A DNA stretch of 64,000 bases from Acuticoccus kalidii (lineage in GTDB: Bacteria; Pseudomonadota; Alphaproteobacteria; Rhizobiales; Amorphaceae). Position 1 is the stretch's first letter; every line of letters starts with the position of its first letter. The stretch covers positions 1 through 64,000 of the forward strand of contig NZ_JAKGCS010000036.1 in NCBI RefSeq assembly GCF_021556395.1, in the 5' to 3' direction. The translations under genes were made by a program, and so were the position numbers. Under the pieces are notes generated by a model. That model saw nothing but the letters and a program-made list of their open reading frames with translations. It was not told the DNA's origin and did no database searches. This document shows, piece after piece, positions 38,497 to 47,550 of this stretch.

Positions 38497-39552
38497 ATGG
38501 TTTGGAATGTGGGGCGCCGGCGACGGCCGGCTCGTCGGGTCGGACGGGGCGGAGCGCTCGCGGCCTTGGCGCTCGCCGGGCTTTTCCTCCCGCTGTCGCC
38601 GGTGTGGGCCGAATGCGTGCCCCCGGCCTCCGATGCCGAAATCCTCGCCGACCCGGACGTTGCCGCCGCGATCGACGTGGCGGACGCCACGATGGTGAAC
38701 GCCGAGGGACGGCTGTGGCGGGTCGAGACGGACCCGCCGTCTTTCCTCATCGGCACCTTTCACATCGCCGGCAGCGGCATCGAGGATCCGGGCGCGCAGC
38801 TGTCCGGCATCGTCGAGGGTGCCAAAGAGTTTTTCATCGAGGTCGATCAGGACGATTTCGCCGCGACCCTCGCCGAGTGGCAATCCGATCCCAGCAAGAT
38901 GATGCGCCCGCCTTGGGACCGGCTGTCCGACGGGATGAGCCCGGCCGAGATCGCCGCCGCGCGGGAAGTTCTCGCCCATTATGGGATGCCGTTCGAGGCG
39001 GCGGACCAGATGCGGCCGTTCATGGTCGTCGGGATTCTCAGCATTCCGCCTTGCGCGCTCGCGACGGCGGGGCGCGAGAAGGGGCTCGACCAGCGCCTCG
39101 AGGCGATCGCCGCCGAGAACGGCGTTCCGGTGACGGCGCTCGAAAGCGTCGCCGAGCAGTTCGCTTTGTTCGAAGGCAATGCGGACGAGACGGACGCGAT
39201 AATCCGCATGCTCCTCGCGCAGGCCGATATCGAGGGCGCGGGCTGGGCGGTGAACCTCGCGCTTTACCGCGCCGGCCATATCGGCGCGCTGTGGACCTTC
39301 GGTCTGGAACAGATGCGTGAGGATCTCGGCGCGGAGGAGGCCGACAGGCTAGGCGCGTCCTTCATGCGGCGGATGATTACCAATCGCAATCACACCATGG
39401 TGGACCGGATGCTGCCGGGCCTGCGCGAAGGCGGCCGCGTCGCGGCGATCGGGGCGCTGCATCTGCCGGGCGAGGAGGGCCTCGTCACGCTGCTGCGCGA
39501 AGCGGGATTCACCGTCACGCCCGTCGCCGAAGAGACCGGAGCACCACTTTGA
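38497..39552 (+). CDS. TraB/GumN family secreted protein
   Basis: A 351-residue protein with a signal peptide (basic start, hydrophobic core ALAALALAGLFLPLSPVWA, cleavage before EC). Motifs LIGTFHIAG, a long helical middle and IGALHLPGEEGLVTLLREAGF match the TraB/GumN family, whose eukaryotic and bacterial members are metal-dependent proteases or of unknown role. GGAGT lies before ATG 38497 (an in-frame GTG is directly upstream). Confidence 0.85.
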   Translation: MVWNVGRRRRPARRVGRGGALAALALAGLFLPLSPVWAECVPPASDAEILADPDVAAAIDVADATMVNAEGRLWRVETDPPSFLIGTFHIAGSGIEDPGAQLSGIVEGAKEFFIEVDQDDFAATLAEWQSDPSKMMRPPWDRLSDGMSPAEIAAAREVLAHYGMPFEAADQMRPFMVVGILSIPPCALATAGREKGLDQRLEAIAAENGVPVTALESVAEQFALFEGNADETDAIIRMLLAQADIEGAGWAVNLALYRAGHIGALWTFGLEQMREDLGAEEADRLGASFMRRMITNRNHTMVDRMLPGLREGGRVAAIGALHLPGEEGLVTLLREAGFTVTPVAEETGAPL

Positions 39553-39603
39553 CCTTAGAAGCGTTCGACGCTACTGGATGGGCGCACACGCAAGGGGAGA
39601 TTC

Positions 39604-40020
39604 ATGGCCAGCGCTGACACCGAGGTGAGCGGCGGGCGACGCCCGCGGCCGCTGTCGCCGCATTTGTCGATTTACAGACCGATCGTCACGATGGTGATGT
39701 CGATCATGCACCGCGTGACGGGCATGATGAACGTCGCCGGCCTGCTTTTGGTGCTGTTCTATCTGTTGGCGCTCGCCGCGGGGCCCGAAGCCTTCGCGAC
39801 CGCGAACGGCATTTACGGCTCGTGGCTCGGCCGTATCGTTCTCGTCGCCTTCACCTGGTCGCTGATCCATCACGCGGTGGGCGGCATCCGCCATTTCATC
39901 TGGGATACGGGCCACATGCTCGGCGAGGAGCGTTATGCGCTCTCCTGGATGACGGTGACGATCTCGATCCTCGTGACGACGGTGCTGTGGGCGCTGATCG
40001 TGGTGCTGGAGGCAGTCTGA
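39604..40020 (+). CDS. sdhC: Succinate dehydrogenase cytochrome b556 subunit
   Basis: A 138-residue membrane anchor with three helices. RPLSPHLSIYR near the start and SLIHHAVGGIRHFIWD (H89/H90, heme b ligand candidates) are diagnostic. AAGGGGAG precedes the ATG. With SdhD it holds heme b and the quinone site of complex II. Confidence 0.96.
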   Translation: MASADTEVSGGRRPRPLSPHLSIYRPIVTMVMSIMHRVTGMMNVAGLLLVLFYLLALAAGPEAFATANGIYGSWLGRIVLVAFTWSLIHHAVGGIRHFIWDTGHMLGEERYALSWMTVTISILVTTVLWALIVVLEAV

Positions 40021-40448
40021 TGCGGCACCCCTTGAGGCAGACCGGCCACGCCCAGCAGTTCGAGACGCCGCTGAAGCGCATTCGCGGCCTCGGCACCGCC
40101 CGTGAGGGCACCGAGCATTTCATCCGCCAGCGGCTGACGGGCCTTGCGAACGCGATCCTGGTGGTCGTTCTCGCGGTCATCGGCATCGCGCTGTCGGGCA
40201 AGACCTATCCCGAAGCGGTCGAGATGGTGGGCAGCGTCTGGGTCGCCGTGCCGCTCGCGCTGGCGTTCATCTCCGTCGCGATCCACATGAAACTCGGTGT
40301 TCAAGTGGTGATCGAAGATTATATCCAAAACGAGGGAGCGCGCGTGCTCCTGTCGCTGTTGAACACGTTCTTTGCGGTGGCGGTCGCGGCGGCGGCGCTG
40401 TTTGCGATCGTGCGCATCATGCTGGCCGCCCTCGCGGCCGGCGCTTGA
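40020..40448 (+). CDS. sdhD: Succinate dehydrogenase membrane anchor subunit
   Basis: A 142-residue, three-helix anchor ([20 protein letters not shown] and [14 protein letters not shown] at the start, then [15 protein letters not shown]). Its ATG overlaps the sdhC stop (TGATG). Confidence 0.94.
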   Translation: MRHPLRQTGHAQQFETPLKRIRGLGTAREGTEHFIRQRLTGLANAILVVVLAVIGIALSGKTYPEAVEMVGSVWVAVPLALAFISVAIHMKLGVQVVIEDYIQNEGARVLLSLLNTFFAVAVAAAALFAIVRIMLAALAAGA

Positions 40449-40464
40449 ACGGAAGGCTGAATTG

Positions 40465-42288
40465 ATGGCTACGAACGGTGCAAACGGGGCGAGCACGACG
40501 GGCCCGGCCTACAAGATCGTCGACCACGAATATGACGTGGTCGTCGTCGGTGCGGGCGGCTCGGGCCTGCGCGCGGTCGTCGGCTGTGCCGAAGCGGGAC
40601 TGCGGACCGCCTGTGTGACGAAGGTCTTCCCGACGCGCTCGCACACGGTGGCGGCGCAGGGCGGCATCTCCGCCGCGCTCGGCAATATGGGTCAGGACGA
40701 CTGGCGCTGGCACATGTACGACACCGTGAAAGGGTCGGACTGGCTGGGCGATCAGGACGCGATCGAATATCTCTGCCGCAACGCGCCCGAGGCGGTCTAC
40801 GAGCTCGAGCACTGGGGCGTGCCCTTCTCGCGCACCGAAGAGGGCAAGATCTACCAGCGCCCCTTCGGCGGCATGACGACGAATTTCGGCAAGGGCACCG
40901 CGCAGCGCACCTGCGCCGCCGCGGACCGCACGGGTCACGCGATCCTGCACACCCTCTACGGCCAGTCGCTGCGCCATTCGGCCGAGTTCTTCATCGAGTT
41001 CTTCGCGCTCGACCTCATCATGGAGGACGGCGCGTGCCACGGCGTGATGGCGATGTGCCTCGAAGACGGCACGATCCACCGCTTCCGCTCCCACAAGACC
41101 ATCCTCGCGACCGGCGGCTATGGCCGGGCCTATTTCTCCTGCACCTCGGCACACACCTGCACGGGTGACGGCAACGCGATGGTGCTGCGCGCGGGTCTGC
41201 CGCTCCAGGACATGGAGTTCGTGCAGTTCCACCCGACTGGCATCTACGGCTCGGGCTGCCTCATCACCGAGGGCTCGCGCGGCGAAGGCGGCTATCTCAC
41301 CAACTCCGACGGCGAGCGCTTCATGGAGCGTTATGCCCCCTCCGCGAAGGATCTCGCCTCGCGCGACGTCGTCTCGCGGTCGATGACGGTGGAGATCCGC
41401 GAGGGCCGCGGCGTCGGCAAGCTGCAGGACCATATCCACCTGCACCTCGAGCATCTCGACCCGGCGATCCTCGCCGAGCGGCTGCCCGGCATCTCCGAAT
41501 CGGCGCGGATCTTCGCCGGCGTGGACGTGACACGCGAGCCGATCCCGGTGCTGCCGACGGTGCACTACAACATGGGCGGCATCCCGACGAACTTCCACGG
41601 CGAGGTGCTCACCAAGGTCGACGGCGATCCGGATACCGTCGTGCCCGGCCTGATGGCGATCGGCGAGGCGGCATGCGTGTCGGTGCACGGCGCGAACCGT
41701 CTCGGCTCGAACTCGCTGATCGATCTCGTGGTGTTCGGCCGCGCGACGGCGCAGCGCTGCGCCGAGACGGTGACGGCGGGCGAATCGCTGCCGCCGGTCT
41801 CCGACGCGGCATCCGAGCCCGCGCTCGCCCGCCTCGACCATTTCCGCCATGCCTCCGGCGGCACGTCGACGGCTGAGCTTCGGGACAGGATGCAGCGCAC
41901 GATGCAGTCCAACTGCGCCGTGTTCCGCACCGGCGAGGTTCTGGAGGAGGGGCACACCCTCATCCATGACGTGGCGGGCGGCGTGAGCGACATCAAAGTC
42001 ATCGACAAGACGCTGATCTGGAACACCGATCTCATCGAGACGCTGGAGTTCGACAATCTGATCGGCCAGGCGGTGGTGACGATGGACTCGGCGCTGAACC
42101 GCACCGAGAGCCGCGGCGCCCACGCCCGCGAGGACTATCCGGAACGCGATGACGTCAACTGGATGAAGCACACGCTGTCGTTCATGGATCCGGCGACCTA
42201 CAAGGTGACGCTGGAGGATCGCCCGGTGCACACCTATACGTTGTCGAATGCGATCGAATATATCGCGCCGGCCAAGCGCGTTTATTGA
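40465..42288 (+). CDS. sdhA: Succinate dehydrogenase flavoprotein subunit
   Basis: A 607-residue FAD subunit oxidising succinate to fumarate. Dinucleotide motif [12 protein letters not shown], covalent-FAD histidine H60 in [17 protein letters not shown], and active-site stretches HPTGIYG, GSRGEGG and [15 protein letters not shown] precedes ATG 40465. The gene that usually follows, sdhB, is absent: two terminators and an unrelated gene come next. Confidence 0.97.
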   Translation: MATNGANGASTTGPAYKIVDHEYDVVVVGAGGSGLRAVVGCAEAGLRTACVTKVFPTRSHTVAAQGGISAALGNMGQDDWRWHMYDTVKGSDWLGDQDAIEYLCRNAPEAVYELEHWGVPFSRTEEGKIYQRPFGGMTTNFGKGTAQRTCAAADRTGHAILHTLYGQSLRHSAEFFIEFFALDLIMEDGACHGVMAMCLEDGTIHRFRSHKTILATGGYGRAYFSCTSAHTCTGDGNAMVLRAGLPLQDMEFVQFHPTGIYGSGCLITEGSRGEGGYLTNSDGERFMERYAPSAKDLASRDVVSRSMTVEIREGRGVGKLQDHIHLHLEHLDPAILAERLPGISESARIFAGVDVTREPIPVLPTVHYNMGGIPTNFHGEVLTKVDGDPDTVVPGLMAIGEAACVSVHGANRLGSNSLIDLVVFGRATAQRCAETVTAGESLPPVSDAASEPALARLDHFRHASGGTSTAELRDRMQRTMQSNCAVFRTGEVLEEGHTLIHDVAGGVSDIKVIDKTLIWNTDLIETLEFDNLIGQAVVTMDSALNRTESRGAHAREDYPERDDVNWMKHTLSFMDPATYKVTLEDRPVHTYTLSNAIEYIAPAKRVY

Positions 42289-42316
42289 CGATCCCGTTTT
42301 GATCGACTTTTGACGG

Positions 42317-42345
42317 CGGCCCGGTCTCATCGACCGGGCCGTTTT
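42317..42345 (+). terminator. Rho-independent terminator after sdhA
   Basis: CGGCCCGGTC (42317-42326) pairs with GACCGGGCCG (42332-42341), then TTTT. It shows that the sdh transcript ends here without sdhB. Confidence 0.85.
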
Positions 42346-42350
42346 CGTAT

Positions 42351-42382
42351 CGGGCCGGGCTTGCGCGAGGCTGGCCCGTTTT
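42351..42382 (+). terminator. Second terminator hairpin in tandem
   Basis: CGGGCC (42351-42356) pairs with GGCCCG (42373-42378), followed by TTTT. A weaker copy of the preceding signal. Confidence 0.55.
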
Positions 42383-42462
42383 CAAGTTCTAGTTGTGTTC
42401 CCTTTCGGATCGTGTATCCTTCCCATGTGGCGTTCGTTGTTCCGACGAAAGGGACACTGCCG

Positions 42463-42852
42463 ATGGGAATGCATCTCGACGCCTCGTTTGAGAGGATCCG
42501 CCACGCAGCGATCGAGCGTCGTTGCCTCAGTTATCAGGACATCGCGGCGGCGAACGGGCTCGGCTGGAGCGATGACCTCCGCCCCGAAATCCTCGCCCAT
42601 CTCGCGCTCGTCGACGCCTTGGCGCTGAAGCGCTGCCTGCCGATGGTGACGGCGATCGTGCTGCCGCAAGAGGTCGTGCCCTTCGGGGTCATGCCACCGC
42701 GCGCCCTTCTCGGCTTCGAGGCGAGCGCACGGCGTCTCGGCTATCGGTTCGAGGATGGCTTGGTGTTTCACCGCGTCCAGCGATGGCTCACCTTCGAGTG
42801 GGGCCGCAAGGGCGCCCCCTATGAAGGGCGGCCGGCGCATTGCGCGGCCTGA
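42463..42852 (+). CDS. Hypothetical protein
   Basis: A 129-residue protein not recognised. No signal peptide or membrane segment. The N-terminal half reads like a helical regulator (RIRHAAIERRCLSYQDIAAANGLGW), the C-terminal half is beta/alpha (MVTAIVLPQEVVPFGVMPPRALLGFE). AAAGGGA lies before ATG 42463; ATG 42469 is an alternative. It has normal codon use for the window. Confidence 0.55.
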   Translation: MGMHLDASFERIRHAAIERRCLSYQDIAAANGLGWSDDLRPEILAHLALVDALALKRCLPMVTAIVLPQEVVPFGVMPPRALLGFEASARRLGYRFEDGLVFHRVQRWLTFEWGRKGAPYEGRPAHCAA

Positions 42853-42902
42853 CGCGCCGCGCCGTGCTCACCTCGCCTTGGCGCGGATGGCCGGCTTAAC
42901 GC

Positions 42903-44102
42903 TCAGGGACAGCGCGTGTTGGCGCGGGTGCTGGAGGAGAAGATCCACTCCGGCTTCACGTCGAAGCTCGGCGTGAGGTTCGCGGACGCGGTCCATCCGT
43001 CGAAGGTGCCGTCGTCATTATAATCCACCTCGACGACATCGCCGGCGCGGCGGCCGATCCGGGCGGCGTTCGCGAAATCCACCGTGTCGCTGTGCGGGAC
43101 GGCACGGCCATTGCGGCAGATCTTGTCGGCGCTGATGAGATCGCCGGGGCTGGAACGGGCGGTGCGACGGATGCGGGCATCGCCATCGCAGGAGAAGCGC
43201 CGCGCGGCGTGGACGGAGCGGATCCGCTGCGGCTCGATCCGCACCGGCGTGTCGACGCGCCAGAAGCCGAGATTGCGGTTCGCGAAGCGCGCATTCTGGA
43301 CGTTGGTGTCGAGCGGGAGGCCGCGACGGCAATTGCCGGGCGAGCCGGTGAACCATTCGAGGTTCACCCCGCTCTGGAAGAGGTGCCAGCGGCCCGAATT
43401 GTGAAACGCGCTCGTGCCGGGATAGGCGCGTGAGGCCGAAAGCCAAGCGTGCTCGATGAGCCCTTCGTCGAGCAGGACCTCGAGCGCGTCGCCATTGCCG
43501 TAGGCGGCGAGATCGTATCCGGCGCTGGAGAGGATGCCGCGCACCTTGCGGAAATAGGCGACCATCGCCCGCCGCGTGGAGGCGTCGCTCTTCGAGAAGG
43601 CGATGTCGACGCCGAAATAGATCGCCGAGCCGCGCGGCTGGCCGAGCGCGCGGGCCTGCTCGACGGCGGCGCGCGCATCGAGCTCGGCCTCCGCCTCCGG
43701 GCTGCGCTCGGTCGAGGTCGGGCGGCAGTCGGCGCCGGGAAGCGGTTTGCCGTTCCGGTCCTTGCCGTGAAACTTGTTATTGGAGTCGTTGTTGTACTGG
43801 TAGATCGACAAAATCCCCATGCCGGCGCTGAGGATCGCGACGACCTCGCTGTCGGAATCGCGGATGGTACCGTGGTCGATGAGGCGCTTTTCCGGGATGT
43901 TGCGCTCCGGCTGCGGACAGCGGGCGAGATAGCGGCCGACGATGAGGACCCCGTTGGCCTTCAAATCGTCGACATAGGGGCGCGTGTCCCAGGCCGCGTC
44001 GATGATGGCGATGCGTGTTTCGGCCGCGCTGGCAGGTTGCGTCGCCGCCCCACCTACGAGGGCAAGTGCGAGGGCGGTGGTGAGGGCCGAAAGGGTACGC
44101 AT
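42903..44102 (-). CDS. Secreted DUF1906 (glycoside hydrolase-like) protein
   Basis: A 399-residue protein with a signal peptide (1-26) and a DUF1906 domain (about 28-245): IIDAAWDTRPYVDDLKANGVLIVGRYLARC, VAILSAGMGILSIYQ, GSAIYFGVDIAF, SAGYDLAAYGNGD, WHLFQSG. The domain is a TIM-barrel related to lysozyme-like glycoside hydrolases. The C-terminal 150 residues are not recognised; they end in a domain with VEVDYNDDGTFDGW, which has a calcium-site look. GGAGG lies before the ATG, and a 40-bp tandem repeat array ends only 40 bases upstream of it. Confidence 0.78.
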   Translation of the reverse strand: MRTLSALTTALALALVGGAATQPASAAETRIAIIDAAWDTRPYVDDLKANGVLIVGRYLARCPQPERNIPEKRLIDHGTIRDSDSEVVAILSAGMGILSIYQYNNDSNNKFHGKDRNGKPLPGADCRPTSTERSPEAEAELDARAAVEQARALGQPRGSAIYFGVDIAFSKSDASTRRAMVAYFRKVRGILSSAGYDLAAYGNGDALEVLLDEGLIEHAWLSASRAYPGTSAFHNSGRWHLFQSGVNLEWFTGSPGNCRRGLPLDTNVQNARFANRNLGFWRVDTPVRIEPQRIRSVHAARRFSCDGDARIRRTARSSPGDLISADKICRNGRAVPHSDTVDFANAARIGRRAGDVVEVDYNDDGTFDGWTASANLTPSFDVKPEWIFSSSTRANTRCP

Positions 44103-44141
44103 CCTGCCTCCTTGGCCACCCCGACAGGGGCGGCGTTGTTA

Positions 44142-44600
44142 TTCGTGGGGGCCGCTTGCCGCTGGCGCCGCCCCGTCTCCTCGTGGGCACCGCGCGTCGC
44201 TGGCGGATGGCCCGTGTCGTTGTTGGACACCGCGCGCCGCTGGCGGCTGCCGGTGTCGTCGTGGGGCATCGCGCATCGCTGGCGACTCGCCCCTGTCGTC
44301 GTTGGGCATCGCGCATCGCTGGCGGGTCGCCCGTGTCGTCTTTGGGCACCGCGCGTCGCTGGCGGATGGCCCGTGTCGTCGTTGAGCACCGCGCGTCGCT
44401 GGCGGCTCGCCCGTGTCGTCGTTGAGCACCGCGCGTCGCTGGCGGCTCGCCCGTGTCGTCGTTGGGCACCGCGCGTCGCTGGCGGATGGCCCGTGTCGTC
44501 GTTGGGCAGCGCGCGTCGCTGGCGGATGGCCCGTGTCGTTGTTGGGCACCGCGCGCCGCTGGTGGCTCGCCCGTGTCGTCGTTGAGCGTGCCGCTGGCGT
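44142..44600. repeat. 40-bp minisatellite, about ten tandem copies
   Basis: Direct tandem repeats of a 40-base unit (GTTGGGCACCGCGCGTCGCT followed by GGCGGATGGCCCGTGTCGTC) start at 44182, 44222, 44261, 44301, 44341, 44381, 44421, 44461, 44501 and 44541, with degenerate part-copies at both ends. One unit has lost a base. Units differ at a few positions. Each can fold on itself: GGGC with GCCC and CCGC with GCGG; two units have GAGC together with GCTC. There are no spacers, so this is not a CRISPR array. The period is not a multiple of three, so open frames across it are chance. It lies between the RTX-type gene and the DUF1906 gene, directly upstream of the latter. Confidence 0.95.
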
Positions 44601-44805
44601 TGCCGCCACCCCTCGCGGGGCACTGTTCGCCGTCGGCGTTGCCTTGCGGTGGGCAGCGCTCGCCTTGGGCTTTGTATCGTGGGCACGGCTCGCGGACGTC
44701 ACCCCTTAAGACGCGCAGGATTGTCCCGAGCGCCGGGGCCGCGTCAACTCCCTCGCGCGCGCCGGGAGGGTGCGCGAGCGTCGCATGTCCCGGCGCGCGA
44801 CGGAC

Positions 44806-46080
44806 TTAGACGATGAAATCCTCGGCGTTGAGGGCGTGGGTGACGCCTTCAAGGATCATGACGTCCCCTTGGCCGAACTTGAGGACCGTGTCGCCGCCGA
44901 CGACTTTCGCGTTCGCGAGGATCGTATCGAGGGGAAGGTCGATCGTCTTGAGGAGGATGGCGTCGCCCTCTTTGCGGGCGAAGTCGGTGATGATGTCGAC
45001 CCCGCCGCCGCGCTGCGCGATGAAGGTGTCGGCCCCGTCGCCGCCGGTCAGCCAATCACGGCCTTCGCCGCCGGCGAGGACGTCGTCGCCATGCTGGCCG
45101 TCGAGGCGATCGTTGCCGGCGCCGCCGATGAGGGTGTCGGATTGGCCGTCGGGCCGCCCGGTCTCGTCGTACGTCGTGCCGCCGAAGAGGCGATCGTCGC
45201 CGCCACCGCCGACGATGCGGTCGGCGCCCTCGCCGCCATAGAGCCAGTCGACCCCGTCGCCGCCGATGAGGGTGTCGTCGCCCTGGCCGCCATCGACGCC
45301 ACTGAGACCCGTCACCGTGCCTGAGCCGTGGGCGTTGTAGAGGTCGTCACCGTCACCGAGGCTCACACCCGAGGTGATGGTGCCGAAATTGTGGACGATA
45401 TCGGCGGCGTCACGGCCGCTCACATAGTCGATCTCACCGTCCGCGAAATTCACGACCCGCAGCCGCCCCTCGCCGCCGAAAATGGAATCGAGCGTGCCGT
45501 GATTCTTGGCCGTGCCGCCCTGATCGCCGAAGTCCACCGTCCCTTCGACGACCGACCCGGCGGCGCCGAGATAGGCATCCGCGCCTGGCCGGTCGTGAAA
45601 GACGATATCGCCGCGGATCGTGCCGGCATTGACGACGGTCTCCGCCCGACCGTCGAGGTCGAGGGCGACACCGTCATAGTCTGTGTAGGAACCGGAATTG
45701 AGCGTGTAGCCGTCAGGGGAGGTGATCTCGCCGCGGTTGACGATGAGCCCGCTGAGCTTGCCGCTCGTGGTGATGGCCTTCGTCGGGATCGACGAGGACC
45801 AATAGAAATCCCAGTCGTCTTCGAAGCGGTCGGGGTCGGCGGAATTGTCGACCGTGTCGGCGCGGATCTGCCCGGTATTGCGGATCACATAATGCGAGCC
45901 GGAACCGCTCACCATGATCGGGTGATGGCCTTGGATGGTGCCCGCGGACGCAATGCTGATGTCGGTGTGGAATGCATCGATGTCGATAATGTTATAGCCG
46001 CGAAGTTCACCGGATGGGGTGACGGTGATCACCGGGTCGGTCTGCTGCTCTTCGACGAGGGTCGTGATTTCTGTAGCCAT
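44806..46080 (-). CDS. RTX-type calcium-binding protein with beta-helix N-terminus
   Basis: A 424-residue protein. Residues 45-240 have repeated N-x-G-x-I strands (NTGQI, NRGEI, NAGTI, NHGTL, NFGTI) typical of beta-helical adhesin or autotransporter passengers. Residues 240-360 hold RTX nonapeptides GGxGxDxLx (GGQGDDTLIGGDGVDWLYGG and several more), which bind calcium after export. The C-terminus (DAILLKTIDLPLDTIL ... VMILEGVTHALNAEDFIV) resembles the uncleaved signal for type I secretion. No signal peptide. ATG 46080 opens MATEITTLVEE. No type I exporter genes are nearby. Confidence 0.85.
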   Translation of the reverse strand: MATEITTLVEEQQTDPVITVTPSGELRGYNIIDIDAFHTDISIASAGTIQGHHPIMVSGSGSHYVIRNTGQIRADTVDNSADPDRFEDDWDFYWSSSIPTKAITTSGKLSGLIVNRGEITSPDGYTLNSGSYTDYDGVALDLDGRAETVVNAGTIRGDIVFHDRPGADAYLGAAGSVVEGTVDFGDQGGTAKNHGTLDSIFGGEGRLRVVNFADGEIDYVSGRDAADIVHNFGTITSGVSLGDGDDLYNAHGSGTVTGLSGVDGGQGDDTLIGGDGVDWLYGGEGADRIVGGGGDDRLFGGTTYDETGRPDGQSDTLIGGAGNDRLDGQHGDDVLAGGEGRDWLTGGDGADTFIAQRGGGVDIITDFARKEGDAILLKTIDLPLDTILANAKVVGGDTVLKFGQGDVMILEGVTHALNAEDFIV

Positions 46081-46416
46081 ATGGGGAACAATTGCTGATC
46101 GCGTGCCGAGACCTGCCGGAAGACACGGTGTCCGTGACGTCTTCGGGGGAGCGCGATAAAACGAAAAGGCGAACCGGCATCCCCTCGATCCGACCAGAGA
46201 TTGAACTTTTATGCAAGGGCCGGCCGCCAGCGCCGCCAGGTCCGTCGGCGCGAATGACGGACGGCGCGGAGAGGCGGGGCGCGGGGCGAGGCCGCATTGC
46301 GTCCGCCGCCACCGCGCGCGACAACGGAAGGGCGGAGCCCGAATGGCGGGTGAGCGACCGCGGCGAGTTGGAACGAGCCGGCGCGAACCGATGCGCCGCC
46401 GGCTGTGGGAGGGCCT
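46081..46416. other. Divergent intergenic region, no gene seen
   Basis: This stretch separates the RTX-type gene (minus) from the DsbA-fold isomerase gene (plus) and must contain both promoters. I see no clear boxes apart from TTGCAT on the minus strand at about 46210-46215, and no open frame worth calling. Confidence 0.4.
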
Positions 46417-47025
46417 ATGACGCTGACATTCTGGTACGATTTTTCCTCGACCTACTCCTACCTCGCCGCCATGCGGATCGAAGAGAAGGCGGACGAAGCC
46501 GGCGTTCCCGTCGAATGGATGCCCTTCCTGCTCGGGCCGATCTTCGCCGAGGCCGGCTATGACGGAACGCCCAACCTCGTGACGCCGGCGAAGGCGGACT
46601 ATATGTGGGCCGACATCGCGCGGCGGGCGCACCATCGCGGCCTTCCGTTCGTGAAGCCATCGACCTTCCCGCAAAAGAGCGTCGCCGCCGCCCGCGCGAC
46701 CTTGTCGCTCTCCCAGCGCGAGCGCCCGGCCTTCAGCCGCGCCGTCTTCACCCAAGAATTCGCCTATGGCCGCGACATTTCCGATTTCTCGGTCCTCGAG
46801 GCCGCCGCGAAGGATGCGGGTCTCCACCCCGACACCGTCCTTGAAGGCGCGCGTGACGAGGGGGCCAAGGCGGCGCTCTTCGCCTCCACCGATGCCGCGA
46901 AATCCCTCGGCATCTTCGGCGCGCCCACCTTCGTGACGACTGACGATGTGCTCTTCTGGGGGGACGATCGACTGATGGACGCCCTCTGCTGGGAGCGCAC
47001 AGGCTCGCTGCCCGAAGGCGGTTGA
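46417..47025 (+). CDS. 2-hydroxychromene-2-carboxylate isomerase family (DsbA fold)
   Basis: A 202-residue protein of the HCCA isomerase/kappa-class GST family. N-terminal FWYDFSSTYSYLA with the catalytic-type serine, a helical insertion, and C-terminal SLGIFGAPTFVTTDDVLFWGDDRL are characteristic. In naphthalene degraders it uses glutathione to isomerise HCCA; here no aromatic-degradation genes are near, so the natural substrate is open. GGGAGGG is directly upstream of ATG 46417. Confidence 0.88.
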   Translation: MTLTFWYDFSSTYSYLAAMRIEEKADEAGVPVEWMPFLLGPIFAEAGYDGTPNLVTPAKADYMWADIARRAHHRGLPFVKPSTFPQKSVAAARATLSLSQRERPAFSRAVFTQEFAYGRDISDFSVLEAAAKDAGLHPDTVLEGARDEGAKAALFASTDAAKSLGIFGAPTFVTTDDVLFWGDDRLMDALCWERTGSLPEGG

Positions 47026-47072
47026 GACAAAGGGAAACTTTTTAGTTGCGTATTGACGTCAGGCGGGGCTAG

Positions 47073-47096
47073 ATAAGCAACCAGGAGGTTGCTTAT
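47073..47096. promoter_or_regulatory. Perfect palindromic operator over SD and start codon
   Basis: ATAAGCAACC-AGGA-GGTTGCTTAT is a perfect 10-bp inverted repeat. It covers the Shine-Dalgarno AGGAGG and reaches into the ATG at 47095. A promoter with TTGCGT (47046) and TAGATA (47070) would place it around the transcription start. The natural ligand is the ArsR regulator encoded in the same operon; as RNA the repeat could also hide the ribosome site. Confidence 0.85.
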
Positions 47097-47550
47097 GACC
47101 CAGCAAGCCACATCGCTCATGATCGAGAAGGAAGTGCGCATCGCCGCGCCCGTCGACCGGGTGTGGCGCGCGTTGACCGATTATCGCGAGTTCGGCACGT
47201 GGTTCCGCGTAGCGCTCGACGGGCCGTTCGAGGTCGGCCGCTCCGTGCGGGGCACGATGACCTATCCCGGCCACGAAGGCGCGCCGTTCGAGGCGACCAT
47301 CGAGGTGATGGAGACGCCCCGCCGCTTCGTCTATAGCTGGGTGCCGGATGGCGCCGGCGATGGCGGCCCGGACGAACCCCGCACCCGCGTCGAGTTCACG
47401 CTCATGCCGACCGAGGCGGGGACGACCCTGGTCGTGCGCGAAACGGGGTTCGAGGCGGTCGACCCCGACCGGCGCGTCGGTTCGATGCGCAGTCATGACA
47501 AGGGGTGGACGGCTCAGTTGCAGAATATCGAAGAGCATGTCGCAGCCTGA
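47095..47550 (+). CDS. SRPBCC (AHSA1-like) domain protein
   Basis: A 151-residue START/Bet v1-like protein: IEKEVRIAAPVDRVWRALTDYREFGTWFRV, FVYSWVPD, TRVEFTLMPTEAGTTLVVRETGF, GWTAQLQNIEEHV. Proteins of this type bind hydrophobic ligands or act as Hsp90 co-chaperone-like factors. ATG 47095 follows AGGAGG by six bases. It overlaps the downstream ArsR gene by 14 bases; SRPBCC/ArsR pairs are a common unit. Confidence 0.93.
   Translation: MTQQATSLMIEKEVRIAAPVDRVWRALTDYREFGTWFRVALDGPFEVGRSVRGTMTYPGHEGAPFEATIEVMETPRRFVYSWVPDGAGDGGPDEPRTRVEFTLMPTEAGTTLVVRETGFEAVDPDRRVGSMRSHDKGWTAQLQNIEEHVAA

Noticed and set aside
44142..44600. CRISPR array
   Set aside because: The 40-bp units abut directly, with no unique spacers and no cas genes in the window.
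43777..44702. Long open frames across the 40-bp repeat array on both strands
   Set aside because: The unit has no stop in several frames, and 40 is not a multiple of three, so repeats give long open frames by chance. None has a ribosome site, and one frame runs from inside the DUF1906 gene.
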